From positions 62,001-126,000 of the forward strand of contig OZ219938.1 in NCBI GenBank assembly GCA_964291465.2: a stretch of 64,000 nucleotides of DNA, read 5' to 3'. Made by a program: the position numbers and the translations under genes. A model generated the notes under the pieces. That model was not told the DNA's origin and ran no database searches. It worked only from the letters and a program-made list of their open reading frames with translations. This document shows, in pieces, positions 25,014 through 32,893 of the stretch. Within the stretch, counting starts at the first letter, position 1; every line of letters begins with the position of its first letter. This stretch comes from JAGWBJ01 sp964291465 (GTDB lineage Bacteria; Chloroflexota; Dehalococcoidia; Lucifugimonadales; JAGWBF01).

Positions 25014-26285
25014 GTGACTGCTCGAGGCGCTTACAAGCTCATCAAGGCACGCTACATGATCGACGGCCGAGCCGACACGCCCATGGACCACGGCGCCGTC
25101 CTCGTCGAGGGCTCGCGCATAGCCGCCGTGGGCAGGGCCCAAGATCTGGCCGCCCCCGAGGGAGCCCCCGTGGAGGTGTTCGACTACCCCACCGGCACCC
25201 TCATGCCCGGCCTCATAGACGTCCACTGCCACTTCAACTACCTGGGCGACGGCACCCACACCGACGACGTGATGGCCATGTCCGATGACCTGCTCCTCAT
25301 GCGGTCCGTCATGACCGCCCGCATCCACCTGGAGGCTGGGGTCACCACGGCCCGGGAGACCGGGGCCAAGCACGACACCTCGTTCGCCCTGCGGGAGGGC
25401 ATCAAGCTGGGCGTGGCCCAGGGCCCCCGGCTGGTGCTGTGCGGGAACCCGGTGACCATCAGCGGCGGCCACATGTGGCAGATGGGCGGCGAGGCAGACG
25501 GCCCCACCGGGGTGCGGGCCGCGGTGCGCAACATGAAGAAGCGCGGGGCCGACTGGATCAAGGTCCCCGTCACCGGCGGCAGCACCCGCTCCAGCGTCCC
25601 CTACCGGCCCTCCTTCACCCAGGAGGAGCTGGACGCCCTGACCGACGAGGCCCACAAGCTGGGACTCCGGGTGGGCGCCCACAGCCGCCTCACCGAGACC
25701 ATCGTCATGTGCCTGGACGCCGGGGTCGACATGGTCATCCACGGCGGCTTCCAGGAGCGGGACCAGTCGTGGGTGTTCCGCCCCGAGGTGGCCGAGCGGG
25801 CGGCCAGGCAGGGCATGAGCATAAACACCACCCTGCACATAGGCCGCGCCCGCGTCCTCATGCTCCAGGAGATGGCCGAGCGCACGGGGGAGAGCCCCTC
25901 CTTCACCTACGGTGAGGAGCGGTTCGAGCTGGAGAAGGAGGAGCGGGACTTCGAGACACGCATGGGCCAGGTGCGCCGGCTCATCGACATCGGGGTCAAG
26001 CTAATCCCGGGCACCGACTCGGGGTTCGGCTGGTTCCCCTTCGGCGGATTCGCCTACGAGCTGGAGTGCTTGACCCTTGGAGGCATGCACCCGGTGCAGG
26101 CCATCAACGCCGCCACCAGGGACGCCTCCGAGGCCATCGACGTATCCGAACTCGTCGGCACACTGGAGCAGGGCAAGGAGGCGGACATCCTGGTGGTGGA
26201 GGGGAACGCCGGCGCCGACATCAAGGCCCTCCACAACGTCCGCGCCGTCTTCCAGGGAGGCCAGGTGGTCCGGGCGGAGCCCTAG
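25014..26285 (+). CDS. amidohydrolase family protein (imidazolonepropionase/prolidase-like)
   Basis: A 423-residue amidohydrolase starting at GTG 25014 behind AAGGAGGAATCC. HCH at 71-73 (GLIDVHCHFNYLG), Lys in ADWIKVPVTGG, His in VGAHSR, His in MVIHGGFQE, and Asp in LIPGTDSGFGW give a full binuclear site with a possible carboxy-lysine. This pattern is typical of the imidazolonepropionase-like and Xaa-Pro (Sgx9260-type) dipeptidases. The C-terminus returns to the small beta domain (EGNAGADIKALHNV). Likely hydrolysis of a cyclic amide or dipeptide. Confidence 0.87.
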   Translation: MTARGAYKLIKARYMIDGRADTPMDHGAVLVEGSRIAAVGRAQDLAAPEGAPVEVFDYPTGTLMPGLIDVHCHFNYLGDGTHTDDVMAMSDDLLLMRSVMTARIHLEAGVTTARETGAKHDTSFALREGIKLGVAQGPRLVLCGNPVTISGGHMWQMGGEADGPTGVRAAVRNMKKRGADWIKVPVTGGSTRSSVPYRPSFTQEELDALTDEAHKLGLRVGAHSRLTETIVMCLDAGVDMVIHGGFQERDQSWVFRPEVAERAARQGMSINTTLHIGRARVLMLQEMAERTGESPSFTYGEERFELEKEERDFETRMGQVRRLIDIGVKLIPGTDSGFGWFPFGGFAYELECLTLGGMHPVQAINAATRDASEAIDVSELVGTLEQGKEADILVVEGNAGADIKALHNVRAVFQGGQVVRAEP

Positions 26286-27829
26286 GACCCCGCCTTCACC
26301 CAGTCCGCCAACCGCTCGGCGATCATGACCACCGTGGCGTTGGTGTTGGCACGCACCACCTGGGGCATCACCGATGCGTCCGCGACCCGCAGCCCCCGTA
26401 GTCCCCGCACCCGGCAGCGCTGGTCCACCACCGCCATGGCGTCGGTGGACGGCCCTAGCTTACACGTCCCGGACATGTGCGCCGTGGTGCTCCTGGCCAG
26501 CGCCCTCAGCAGCCAGGCGTCCAACGCGGCGTCGGTGGCCAGGTCGTCCTCCGAGGGGTCCGTGCGGTGGGCGACCACATCCCGGCACGCCGGGTCCGCC
26601 AGCAGCCGGGCGCACAAACGCGCCGCGTCCCGGAGCCGCCGCCGGTCCTCGGCCTCCTGGAAGAACCGGAACTCCAGGTGGGGCTGGACCTGGGGGTCGG
26701 CGGACACCGGCCACAACTCTCCCGCGCCCTGAGGAAGGGACAGGATGCAGTTCAGGTGGACGCCCCGGGACACCCTGGGGTCGCCGCCCGCCACGGTGGA
26801 GAAAGACGTGGGCATGATCTGCATGTCGTTCTCCACGCCCGAGCCCGGCGCCGTGTACAGCAGCATCACCTGAAACCAGGGCGCGTCGGGCTCCATGAGA
26901 ACGCCGTCGTGCACCCGGGCATACACGCGGAACAGGGGGTGCTCGCGCATGTTCCGGCCCACCCCCGGCAGGTCATGGGCCACGGGTATGCCCGCCTCCC
27001 TCAGACGCTCCTCGGGCCCCACCCCCGAGAGCATCAGCAGGTGGGCCGAGGCGATGGCCCCGGCGCTCAGGACCACCTCGCCGGCCTCCACCGTCTCCCG
27101 GCGGCCGTCCCGCTGGACCTCGACGCCCGCGGCCCTGTCCTCCCGCAATAGCACCCGGGTCGCGGTGGTGTCGGGCAGCAGCGTCAGGTTCGCCCTGGAG
27201 CGGGCGGGGTCCAGGTAGACCCGGGCCATGCTCAGCCGCTCTCCCGCCAGGTTGTTCATCGGGACAGGCCCCACTCCGGTCGCCCCCGGCCCGTTCAGGT
27301 CCCGGCACTCCCCGAACCCCTGGCTGACGCAGGCCCGGTAGAACGCCTCCTGGAAGGGAAGCCAGTCCCGTCTCTGGTGCCGGCGCACGGGCACCAGCCC
27401 CCGGGAGCCGTGGTTGGCGTCCCCCACGTCGCGGTCGGTCTCGCACCTGATGAAGTAGGGCAGGACCCGGTCGTAGCTCCACTCGTCGTTCCCCATGGCG
27501 GCCCAGTCTTCGAAGTCGGACGCGAAACCCCGGAGGAAGACCTGGCCGTTCACGGCGCTGCCCCCGCCCATGACCCGGGCCCTGGTCACCGGCGCCGGCT
27601 CCCTCTGCCCCGGCACCAGGGTCCCCACGTAGGGCCACAGGTGCGCCGAAAATGGGACCTGGGCGGCCAGGTTGTTGCCGTACCTCAGCTCCGGGGGCAG
27701 GCTCTCAGGGTCTGGATAGTCGGGGCCCGCCTCCACCAGCAGCACCGTGCGGGCCGGGTCCTCCGAGAGCCTCGACGCCAGTACACACCCCGCCGAGCCG
27801 CCCCCTACTATCACCACGTCGTATCTCAT
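26282..27829 (-). CDS. GMC family oxidoreductase
   Basis: A 515-residue paralogue of the GMC enzymes at 21623 and 29526. VGGGSAGCVLASRLSEDP begins the FAD domain, ARVMGGGSAVNGQVFLRG is the first signature, and GAIASAHLLMLSGVGP is the second. HMSGTCKLGP and RANTNATVVMIAE close the catalytic region. The ATG at 27827-27829 is chosen because family members begin MxYDxxIVGGG, although the frame is open further upstream. The start lies about 43 bases from a TGCTATAAT promoter. It overlaps the amidohydrolase stop tail to tail by 4 bases. Confidence 0.9.
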   Translation of the reverse strand: MRYDVVIVGGGSAGCVLASRLSEDPARTVLLVEAGPDYPDPESLPPELRYGNNLAAQVPFSAHLWPYVGTLVPGQREPAPVTRARVMGGGSAVNGQVFLRGFASDFEDWAAMGNDEWSYDRVLPYFIRCETDRDVGDANHGSRGLVPVRRHQRRDWLPFQEAFYRACVSQGFGECRDLNGPGATGVGPVPMNNLAGERLSMARVYLDPARSRANLTLLPDTTATRVLLREDRAAGVEVQRDGRRETVEAGEVVLSAGAIASAHLLMLSGVGPEERLREAGIPVAHDLPGVGRNMREHPLFRVYARVHDGVLMEPDAPWFQVMLLYTAPGSGVENDMQIMPTSFSTVAGGDPRVSRGVHLNCILSLPQGAGELWPVSADPQVQPHLEFRFFQEAEDRRRLRDAARLCARLLADPACRDVVAHRTDPSEDDLATDAALDAWLLRALARSTTAHMSGTCKLGPSTDAMAVVDQRCRVRGLRGLRVADASVMPQVVRANTNATVVMIAERLADWVKAGS

Positions 27830-27874
27830 AACTGTCGCAAGAACATGCCGGGAGCCGTCTCCCGGAGCCGGACG

Positions 27875-27887
27875 TGGTATTATAGCA
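27875..27887. promoter_or_regulatory. overlapping divergent extended -10 elements
   Basis: The plus strand reads TGG-TATTAT (27875-27883) and the minus strand reads TGC-TATAAT (27887-27879). The two -10 boxes overlap on opposite strands and point at the M19 dipeptidase (plus) and the GMC gene (minus). No -35 match is visible for either. Confidence 0.55.
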
Positions 27888-27920
27888 GCCCCTGGACCCC
27901 GTTCATCAGGGAGGCCGTCC

Positions 27921-28985
27921 ATGCTCAGCCAGAGGGCCCGAGAGCTCCACTTCGCGTCCATCGTGGTCGACACCCACTCGGACAGCCTCGTCTGGACCCT
28001 GGACGAGGGCGAGGACCTGGCCGACGACCTGCCCCACCGGCAGCTCACCCTGCCCGCAATGCGGGCCGGCGGCGTCACCGCCCAGTTCCTGGCGGCCTGG
28101 GTCGACCCGGGGAAGTTCGGCCCCGAGACCTACGTCCGCCGCACGCTGGACTTCATCGACGCCATGCACCGCACCTGCGCCGCCCATCCCGACCAGGTCG
28201 AGCTGGCCCGCACCGCCGCCGACGTGCGCCGGCTCAAGGCCGCCGGCAAGATGGCCGCCATCCTCTGCATCGAGGGCGGCCACTCCATCGACGACGACCT
28301 GGCCGTGCTCCGCATGTACCACCGGCTGGGCGTGCGCTACATGACCCTGACGTGGAACAACACCAACAACTGGGCCGACGGCGTCCTGGACGAAGCCCGC
28401 CACGGCGGCCTGAACGACCTGGGGCGGGCCGTCGTCCGGGAGATGGACCGCGTGGGCGTCATCGTCGACGTCTCCCACGCCTCGGTCCAGACCTTCTGGG
28501 ACGCGCTGGAGACCGCCTCCAAGCCGGTCATGGCCTCCCACTCCTCGTGCACCCAGGTCTGCGCCCACCCCCGCAACCTCGACGACGACCAGCTCCGGGC
28601 CATCGCCCGGACCGGCGGGGTTGCCTGCGTCACCTACGTGCCCCAGTTCGTGTCCGAGCGGTTCAGGCTCCAGCTCGAGGAGCTGGGAGTGACCGGCACC
28701 GAGGGCGAGGACGTCTTCAGGAGGGTGTCCGGCGAGCTTGTCCTGCCCGCCTACACCGAGATAGTGGACCACGTGGAGCACATGATAAACGTGGCGGGCA
28801 TCGACCACGTGGGCTTGGGCTCGGACTTCGGAGTCCTCCTGGCCTCGCCCGTGGGAATGGAGGACTGCTCCCGGGTCCCGTGGATCACCGAGGAGCTGGT
28901 CCGCAGGGGCTACTCCGACGACGATATCCGTAAGGTGCTGGGCGAGAACGTTCTAAGAGTCATGGAGGCGGTCGTCGGCGAGTAG
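27921..28985 (+). CDS. membrane dipeptidase (M19, renal dipeptidase family)
   Basis: A 354-residue M19 peptidase. HSD at 19-21 (VVDTHSDSLVW), Glu in CIEGGHSIDD, His in VDVSHASVQTFWD, His in ASHSSCTQVCAHPRNL, and Asp in HVGLGSDFG provide the binuclear zinc site seen in renal and bacterial dipeptidases. The family cleaves dipeptides, including those with C-terminal D-residues. No signal peptide is present, so it is cytoplasmic. The ATG at 27921 follows AGGGAGG. It is divergent from the GMC gene and shares its promoter region. Confidence 0.9.
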   Translation: MLSQRARELHFASIVVDTHSDSLVWTLDEGEDLADDLPHRQLTLPAMRAGGVTAQFLAAWVDPGKFGPETYVRRTLDFIDAMHRTCAAHPDQVELARTAADVRRLKAAGKMAAILCIEGGHSIDDDLAVLRMYHRLGVRYMTLTWNNTNNWADGVLDEARHGGLNDLGRAVVREMDRVGVIVDVSHASVQTFWDALETASKPVMASHSSCTQVCAHPRNLDDDQLRAIARTGGVACVTYVPQFVSERFRLQLEELGVTGTEGEDVFRRVSGELVLPAYTEIVDHVEHMINVAGIDHVGLGSDFGVLLASPVGMEDCSRVPWITEELVRRGYSDDDIRKVLGENVLRVMEAVVGE

Positions 28986-29239
28986 CCCGCCTCCCCGCCT
29001 CCCCGTCGCCGGACTTTCAGAGCCGACAGTGTCTCCCACAGCAGGTGCCACACACGCCGGCGTTCCAGGTCCGTCAGGCTTCGGCCCAGGCCCTGCCTGT
29101 AGGCGATCACCGCCTTGCCGGCCAGGAACCCCCAGGCCCCCGGCCGCTCCTCCATCCAGCCCTGGACCTGGGGCGCGTACCCCTCGATGGTCCCCCGGAC
29201 CGCGTCCTGGAGCGGGTCCGGACCGTTTTCGCCCGCCAT
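28910..29239 (-). CDS. small hypothetical protein
   Basis: A 109-residue frame starting MAGENGPDPLQDAVRGTIEGY, with GAWGFLAGKAVIAYRQGLGRS and ERRRVWHLLWETLSAL in the body. The composition is protein-like (amphipathic helices, Trp-rich). GAGGGAAGG lies before the ATG. The last 25 residues run antisense to the dipeptidase 3' end, so the true gene may be shorter or spurious. No family recognised. Confidence 0.45.
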   Translation of the reverse strand: MAGENGPDPLQDAVRGTIEGYAPQVQGWMEERPGAWGFLAGKAVIAYRQGLGRSLTDLERRRVWHLLWETLSALKVRRRGGGEAGYSPTTASMTLRTFSPSTLRISSSE

Positions 29240-29525
29240 GGCCTTCCCTCGACCCCCCTTCCCGTCATTCCGGGCGTAGCGAGGAATCTACCCACGCCGC
29301 CCGGTAGTGCGCCCGTGGCCTCGTAGCTTACCGCGCTAGTTACCTCCCAACCCGTCGTTCCGGCGCAGGCCGGAACCCAGGAGTGGGGCTGCCTGGACTC
29401 CCACTTTGGTGGGAGCGCCGAAGGGGTGCTCCAAGCCTATTCTCGTGGCAATGGCATCTGAGGGCTCGGAGGTATGTTTCCTGGGCGAGCGTACAAGACC
29501 CTACGAACGGAGGCGGCTGGGGCCC
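29240..29525. repeat. intergenic repeat cluster (REP-like)
   Basis: This gap contains three element-like sequences. CGTCATTCCGGGCGTAGCG followed by AGGAATC starts near 29263 and resembles widespread CGTCATTCCGAGCG-type bacterial interspersed repeats. GTTCCGGC-GCAG-GCCGGAAC (29357-29376) is a perfect 8-bp-arm hairpin preceded by CCGTC. CTCCCAC-TTTG-GTGGGAG (29398-29415) is a 7-bp-arm hairpin. No coding capacity is seen. Confidence 0.55.
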
Positions 29526-31079
29526 TCACGGCGGAGGGGTCTCCGCAATCAGGTCGGCGGCCCTCTCCCCCATCATCATGGCCGTGGCGCTGGTGCCGGT
29601 GCACACTATGTCGGGCATGATGGACGTGTCCACCACCCGGAGCCCCTCCACCCCGTGCACGCGGCAGTACTGGTCCACCACAGCCATGGGGTCGGTGACG
29701 GGGCCCATCTTGCAGGTCCCCGACATGTGCTGGGTGTTGCTGTCCTTCAGCCCCTCGTATATCCAGCGGTCCAGGGCATCGTCGGTGGCCAGCTCCTCGT
29801 CGGTGGGGGCCAGCCTTTCGGCGACCAGCCCCCGGTAGGCCTCGTGCTCCAGCAGCCGTATGCACAGGCGTACGGCCTCCCGCAGCCGCTGCCGGTCCCA
29901 GGGATGCTCCAGGTAGCGGTAGTCCAGGTCGGGCTGGTCGTGGGGGTCCGCCGAGGCCAGCCGCACCTCGCCCGACCCCTCGGGCTTGTACAGGCCTGGC
30001 ACCAGCCGCGCCCCCACGGGCCGCCTGGGGTCGTCGCCAAGCTGGTAGGCGAAGGAGAATGGCATTATCAGCATGTCGTTGCGGGTCGAGGACCCCGAGG
30101 CCGTGTAGTGGAGGATGCACTCCCGCCTGGGTGCGTCCGGGTCCATGGCGACGCCTTCCCTGAGGCGGAGGAGCACCAGCGCCTGGGGGTGGTCCTTCAT
30201 GTTCTTGCCGACCCCGGGCAGGTCGCGGACCACGGGTATGCCGAAGCCGTCGAGCTGTTCCCTGGGACCCACGCCGGACAGCAGCAGCAGGTGGGCCGAC
30301 TTGATGGCCCCGGCGCTGAGGACGATTTCCCGTCCTTCCACCAAGTACTCCTCCCCGCCGCTCTCCACCCGGACCCCCGTTGCCCGATTGCCCTCGAACA
30401 GGACGCGGGTAGCCAGGACGTTGGCCCGGATGGTCAGGTTCAGCCGGTGCTGGTTGGGATTGATGTAGGTCAGGGCGGTGCTCATGCGCACGCCGTCGAC
30501 GTTGTTCAGGGGCACGGGGCTCAGCCCCGTGGACTCCGGGTCGTTCAGGTCCGGATGCTCGGGGAACCCCGCATCCAGGCATGACCGGTAGAACGCCTCC
30601 TGGAAGGGCAGGAACTCCTCCCGTCTGTGCCGCCGCACGGGCACCGGGCCGTCCGACCCGTGGAAGTCGTTCCGGAAGTCCAGGTCCGTCTCCATCCTCC
30701 TCCAGTAGGGGAGCACCTTGAGAAAGGACCACTGGTCGTTGCCCCGGGCGGCCCAGTCGTCGAAGTCCTGGGGCGCTCCGCGAATGAACGCCGCCCCGTT
30801 GATGGAGCTGCCGCCTCCCATCACCTTCCCCCGGGCCACGGGCGTCAGGCCCGTTTGCCCGCTGGTCGGCCGGCCCTGGAACGACCAGTTGTGGGGAGCG
30901 CCCACGGCCTGGGCCGCCTGGCCGTAGCTGTACTTCAGGTCGTCGGGCAGGTGCTCCATGTCGGCATAGTGGGGACCCGCCTCCAGCAGCAGCACAGACC
31001 TCCCCGGGTGCTCGGAGAGCCGGGCCGCCAGGGCGCAGCCGGCGTTCCCCCCACCCACTATGATCACGTCGTACTTCAT
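29526..31079 (-). CDS. GMC family oxidoreductase
   Basis: A 517-residue GMC enzyme, the third paralogue in the window. VGGGNAGCALAARLSEHPG is the FAD loop, with Asn where the others have Ser. GKVMGGGSSINGAAFIRG and GAIKSAHLLLLSGVGP are the two signatures, and HMSGTCKMGP lies near the C-terminus. The ATG at 31077-31079 follows GGAGGTG. It is the only gene on its transcript before the repeat-bearing gap. Oxidation of an alcohol or related substrate is expected. Confidence 0.92.
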   Translation of the reverse strand: MKYDVIIVGGGNAGCALAARLSEHPGRSVLLLEAGPHYADMEHLPDDLKYSYGQAAQAVGAPHNWSFQGRPTSGQTGLTPVARGKVMGGGSSINGAAFIRGAPQDFDDWAARGNDQWSFLKVLPYWRRMETDLDFRNDFHGSDGPVPVRRHRREEFLPFQEAFYRSCLDAGFPEHPDLNDPESTGLSPVPLNNVDGVRMSTALTYINPNQHRLNLTIRANVLATRVLFEGNRATGVRVESGGEEYLVEGREIVLSAGAIKSAHLLLLSGVGPREQLDGFGIPVVRDLPGVGKNMKDHPQALVLLRLREGVAMDPDAPRRECILHYTASGSSTRNDMLIMPFSFAYQLGDDPRRPVGARLVPGLYKPEGSGEVRLASADPHDQPDLDYRYLEHPWDRQRLREAVRLCIRLLEHEAYRGLVAERLAPTDEELATDDALDRWIYEGLKDSNTQHMSGTCKMGPVTDPMAVVDQYCRVHGVEGLRVVDTSIMPDIVCTGTSATAMMMGERAADLIAETPPP

Positions 31080-31122
31080 CGCGCACCTCCAGAGCGGCGC
31101 CCGCGCAGACGCCTCTGGCGGT

Positions 31123-31151
31123 ATTCTATGTCCCGCCGTATGGGGTGACAA
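31123..31151 (-). promoter_or_regulatory. promoter of the third GMC gene
   Basis: On the minus strand TTGTCA (31146-31151), 17 bases, TAGAAT (31123-31128). Start near 31116, leader about 37 bases. Confidence 0.6.
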
Positions 31152-31184
31152 GCCGCGCTGGAGGGCCCGGAAAGGCGCGGCGCA

Positions 31185-31213
31185 TTCTCACGACGCGCCC
31201 CAACTGCTAGAAT
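31185..31213 (+). promoter_or_regulatory. promoter of the SDR gene
   Basis: TTCTCA (31185-31190), 17 bases, TAGAAT (31208-31213) preceded by TGC, so both core and extended -10 features are present. It is divergent from the GMC promoter only 34 bases away. Confidence 0.55.
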
Positions 31214-31250
31214 AGCCTGTAAGCATTGACGGTCCCGCAAGAGGAGTGGT

Positions 31251-32024
31251 ATGGCAGAGAGACGTCCCAGGCTGGAGGGCAAGGTGGCGTTCATCAGCGG
31301 GGGCGCCAGGGGGATGGGCGCCTGCGAGGCGGAGCTGTTCGCCGCCGAGGGGGCCAGGGTGGTCCTGGGGGACGTCCTGGAGGAGCAGGGGAGGGCCGTC
31401 GAGGCCCGGGTCCGGGCGTCGGGCGGCGAGGCCCTGTTCGTGAAGCTGGACGTGACCAGCGAAGACTCCTGGAGGGACGCCATCGCCGCGACGGTGTCCA
31501 GCTACGGCAGGCTGGACGTGCTGGTGAACAACGCCGGGATAGGCTCGGGCCCGGCTCCCAGCACGGTGGAGGACACCGACGGCGACCGCTGGGACGAGGT
31601 AATGGACGTCAACTCGACGGGGGTCTTCCTGGGCACCAGGTACGCCATACCGGAGATGCGCCGGACGGGCGGCGGCTCCATCATCAACATCTCGTCCATC
31701 TTCGGCCTGGTGGGCAGCCCCGGCTCGACACCCTATCACGCCTCCAAGGGGGCCGTTCGCCTGCTGACCAAGGCCACCGCGGTACAGTACGCCCGGGACG
31801 GGATACGGGCCAACTCGGTACACCCGGGCTTCGTGGAGACTGCCATGACCGAGGCGCAGCTCCGCCAGCCGGGGGGACGCCAGAGGCGCATCGACAGCAC
31901 CCCTCTGGGCAGGATAGGCACTCCCCTGGACATCGCCTACGGAGTGCTGTACCTGGCCTCCGACGAGTCCTCCTTCGTTACGGGCTCCGAGCTGGTCATC
32001 GACGGCGGCTACACCGCCCTGTAA
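31251..32024 (+). CDS. SDR family oxidoreductase
   Basis: A 257-residue classical short-chain dehydrogenase with SGGARGMG (16-23), NNAG (93-96), Ser in INISSI (about 148) and YHASK (162-166). The C-terminus FVTGSELVIDGGYTAL is typical of cyclopentanol, 3-alpha/20-beta-hydroxysteroid and glucose dehydrogenase-type SDRs. Asp41 at the end of the second strand (VVLGDV) suggests NAD preference. It overlaps no neighbour and is followed by a decayed arsC. Confidence 0.9.
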   Translation: MAERRPRLEGKVAFISGGARGMGACEAELFAAEGARVVLGDVLEEQGRAVEARVRASGGEALFVKLDVTSEDSWRDAIAATVSSYGRLDVLVNNAGIGSGPAPSTVEDTDGDRWDEVMDVNSTGVFLGTRYAIPEMRRTGGGSIINISSIFGLVGSPGSTPYHASKGAVRLLTKATAVQYARDGIRANSVHPGFVETAMTEAQLRQPGGRQRRIDSTPLGRIGTPLDIAYGVLYLASDESSFVTGSELVIDGGYTAL

Positions 32025-32036
32025 GGGGGCCGGACC

Positions 32037-32309
32037 TTGGTGGAAGCCCATGCCGACCTGGAACTGTTTCGGGTACTGGTGGTCTGCACCGGGAACCGGC
32101 CCGCTCCCAGATGGCCCACGGGTGGACGCTCCACCGGGGAGCCTCCTGCGTCCTAAACAAGTCATTAATATCTCAATGTTAGGGTGTCTCGGTCGACAGC
32201 GCCGGCACCGAGCCTAGGGGAGTCCATCCAAATGGCGATGGGAGTCATGGCCGAGGTGGGAATCGACATATCGGGCCACACGTCCGACCACGTAGATGCC
32301 GAGGCTTAA
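32037..32309 (+). pseudogene. arsC: decayed thioredoxin-type arsenate reductase
   Basis: Three frames must be joined to recover the family. LFRVLVVCTGNR is followed, after a one-base loss at 32097-32099, by ARSQMAHGW, together giving the arsenate reductase/low-molecular-weight phosphatase P-loop (CTGNRARSQMA). Downstream a second frame reads SVDSAGTEPRGVHP. After one extra base near 32231 the third frame reads AMGVMAEVGIDISGHTSDHVDAEA and stops. These match SAGTEP and IGIDISGQ-S blocks of ArsC in order. The spacing between the first two blocks is too long and AT-rich, and the C-terminal redox Cys region is missing. The gene cannot work as it stands. Confidence 0.75.
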
Positions 32310-32316
32310 GCCGGGG

Positions 32317-32882
32317 ATGTCTCCCCAGACGCCAACGGGCGGCTCGGACCCCGGCGGCTGGCCGAGCACGCCGCCGCTGCGGGCCGGCCTCACCGCGGGG
32401 TCCGTCGGGGCGGTGGCGGGAGTCCTGGTCAACCTCCCCCTGGAGTCGCCAAGCGACACGTTCTTCAACAGCGCGCCGGTGATGGCGGGCTCCCTGCTGG
32501 CCGGCCTCGGCTCGGGCCTCCTGTGGCACGTCCTGGGCGGCTCCCCCGCCGCTTGCTCTTCTTTGCCGCCTCCCTGGCAGCGGTGCTCGGGCTGGTCTCC
32601 GCCGCCGCCGTGGCCGGCGAGTCCCAGCTCGCACGCTCCGTATCCTACATCGTGCCGCTGGCGGCCATCGTGTTGGGACTGACAGGCGTGCTGACCGTCC
32701 TCCTCCCGAGGACCGGATGGACGGCGTCCTGGCGGCTGGCCCTCCTGTCGGTCATCATCGCGGTCGGCCTGGGGATCGGGCTGGCCGGCCACGGGGACCA
32801 AGAGAGCGGCAGGCTGGAGCTGCCGCCCAGGGCCTCGTTGGGGTCCGCTATCCCGCTGTATTCGTTCTGGACACTTATGTGA
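32317..32882 (+). pseudogene. multi-pass membrane protein with a frameshift
   Basis: The first frame gives two hydrophobic helices (GSVGAVAGVLVNLPLE and VMAGSLLAGLGSGLLWHVLGG). The second frame continues with three more (LLFFAASLAAVLGLVSAAAVAG in two parts, YIVPLAAIVLGLTGVLTVLL, LALLSVIIAVGLGIGLAG). Joining at the CCCCC run near 32545, as if one C were missing, gives a continuous five-helix protein reading HVLGGSPRRLLFFAA. Whether this is a real mutation, an assembly error or slippage is unknown. It ends 11 bases before the YceI lipoprotein and the two are probably one operon. The start is uncertain (32296 or 32317). Confidence 0.55.
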
Positions 32883-32893
32883 AGCAGGTGATT

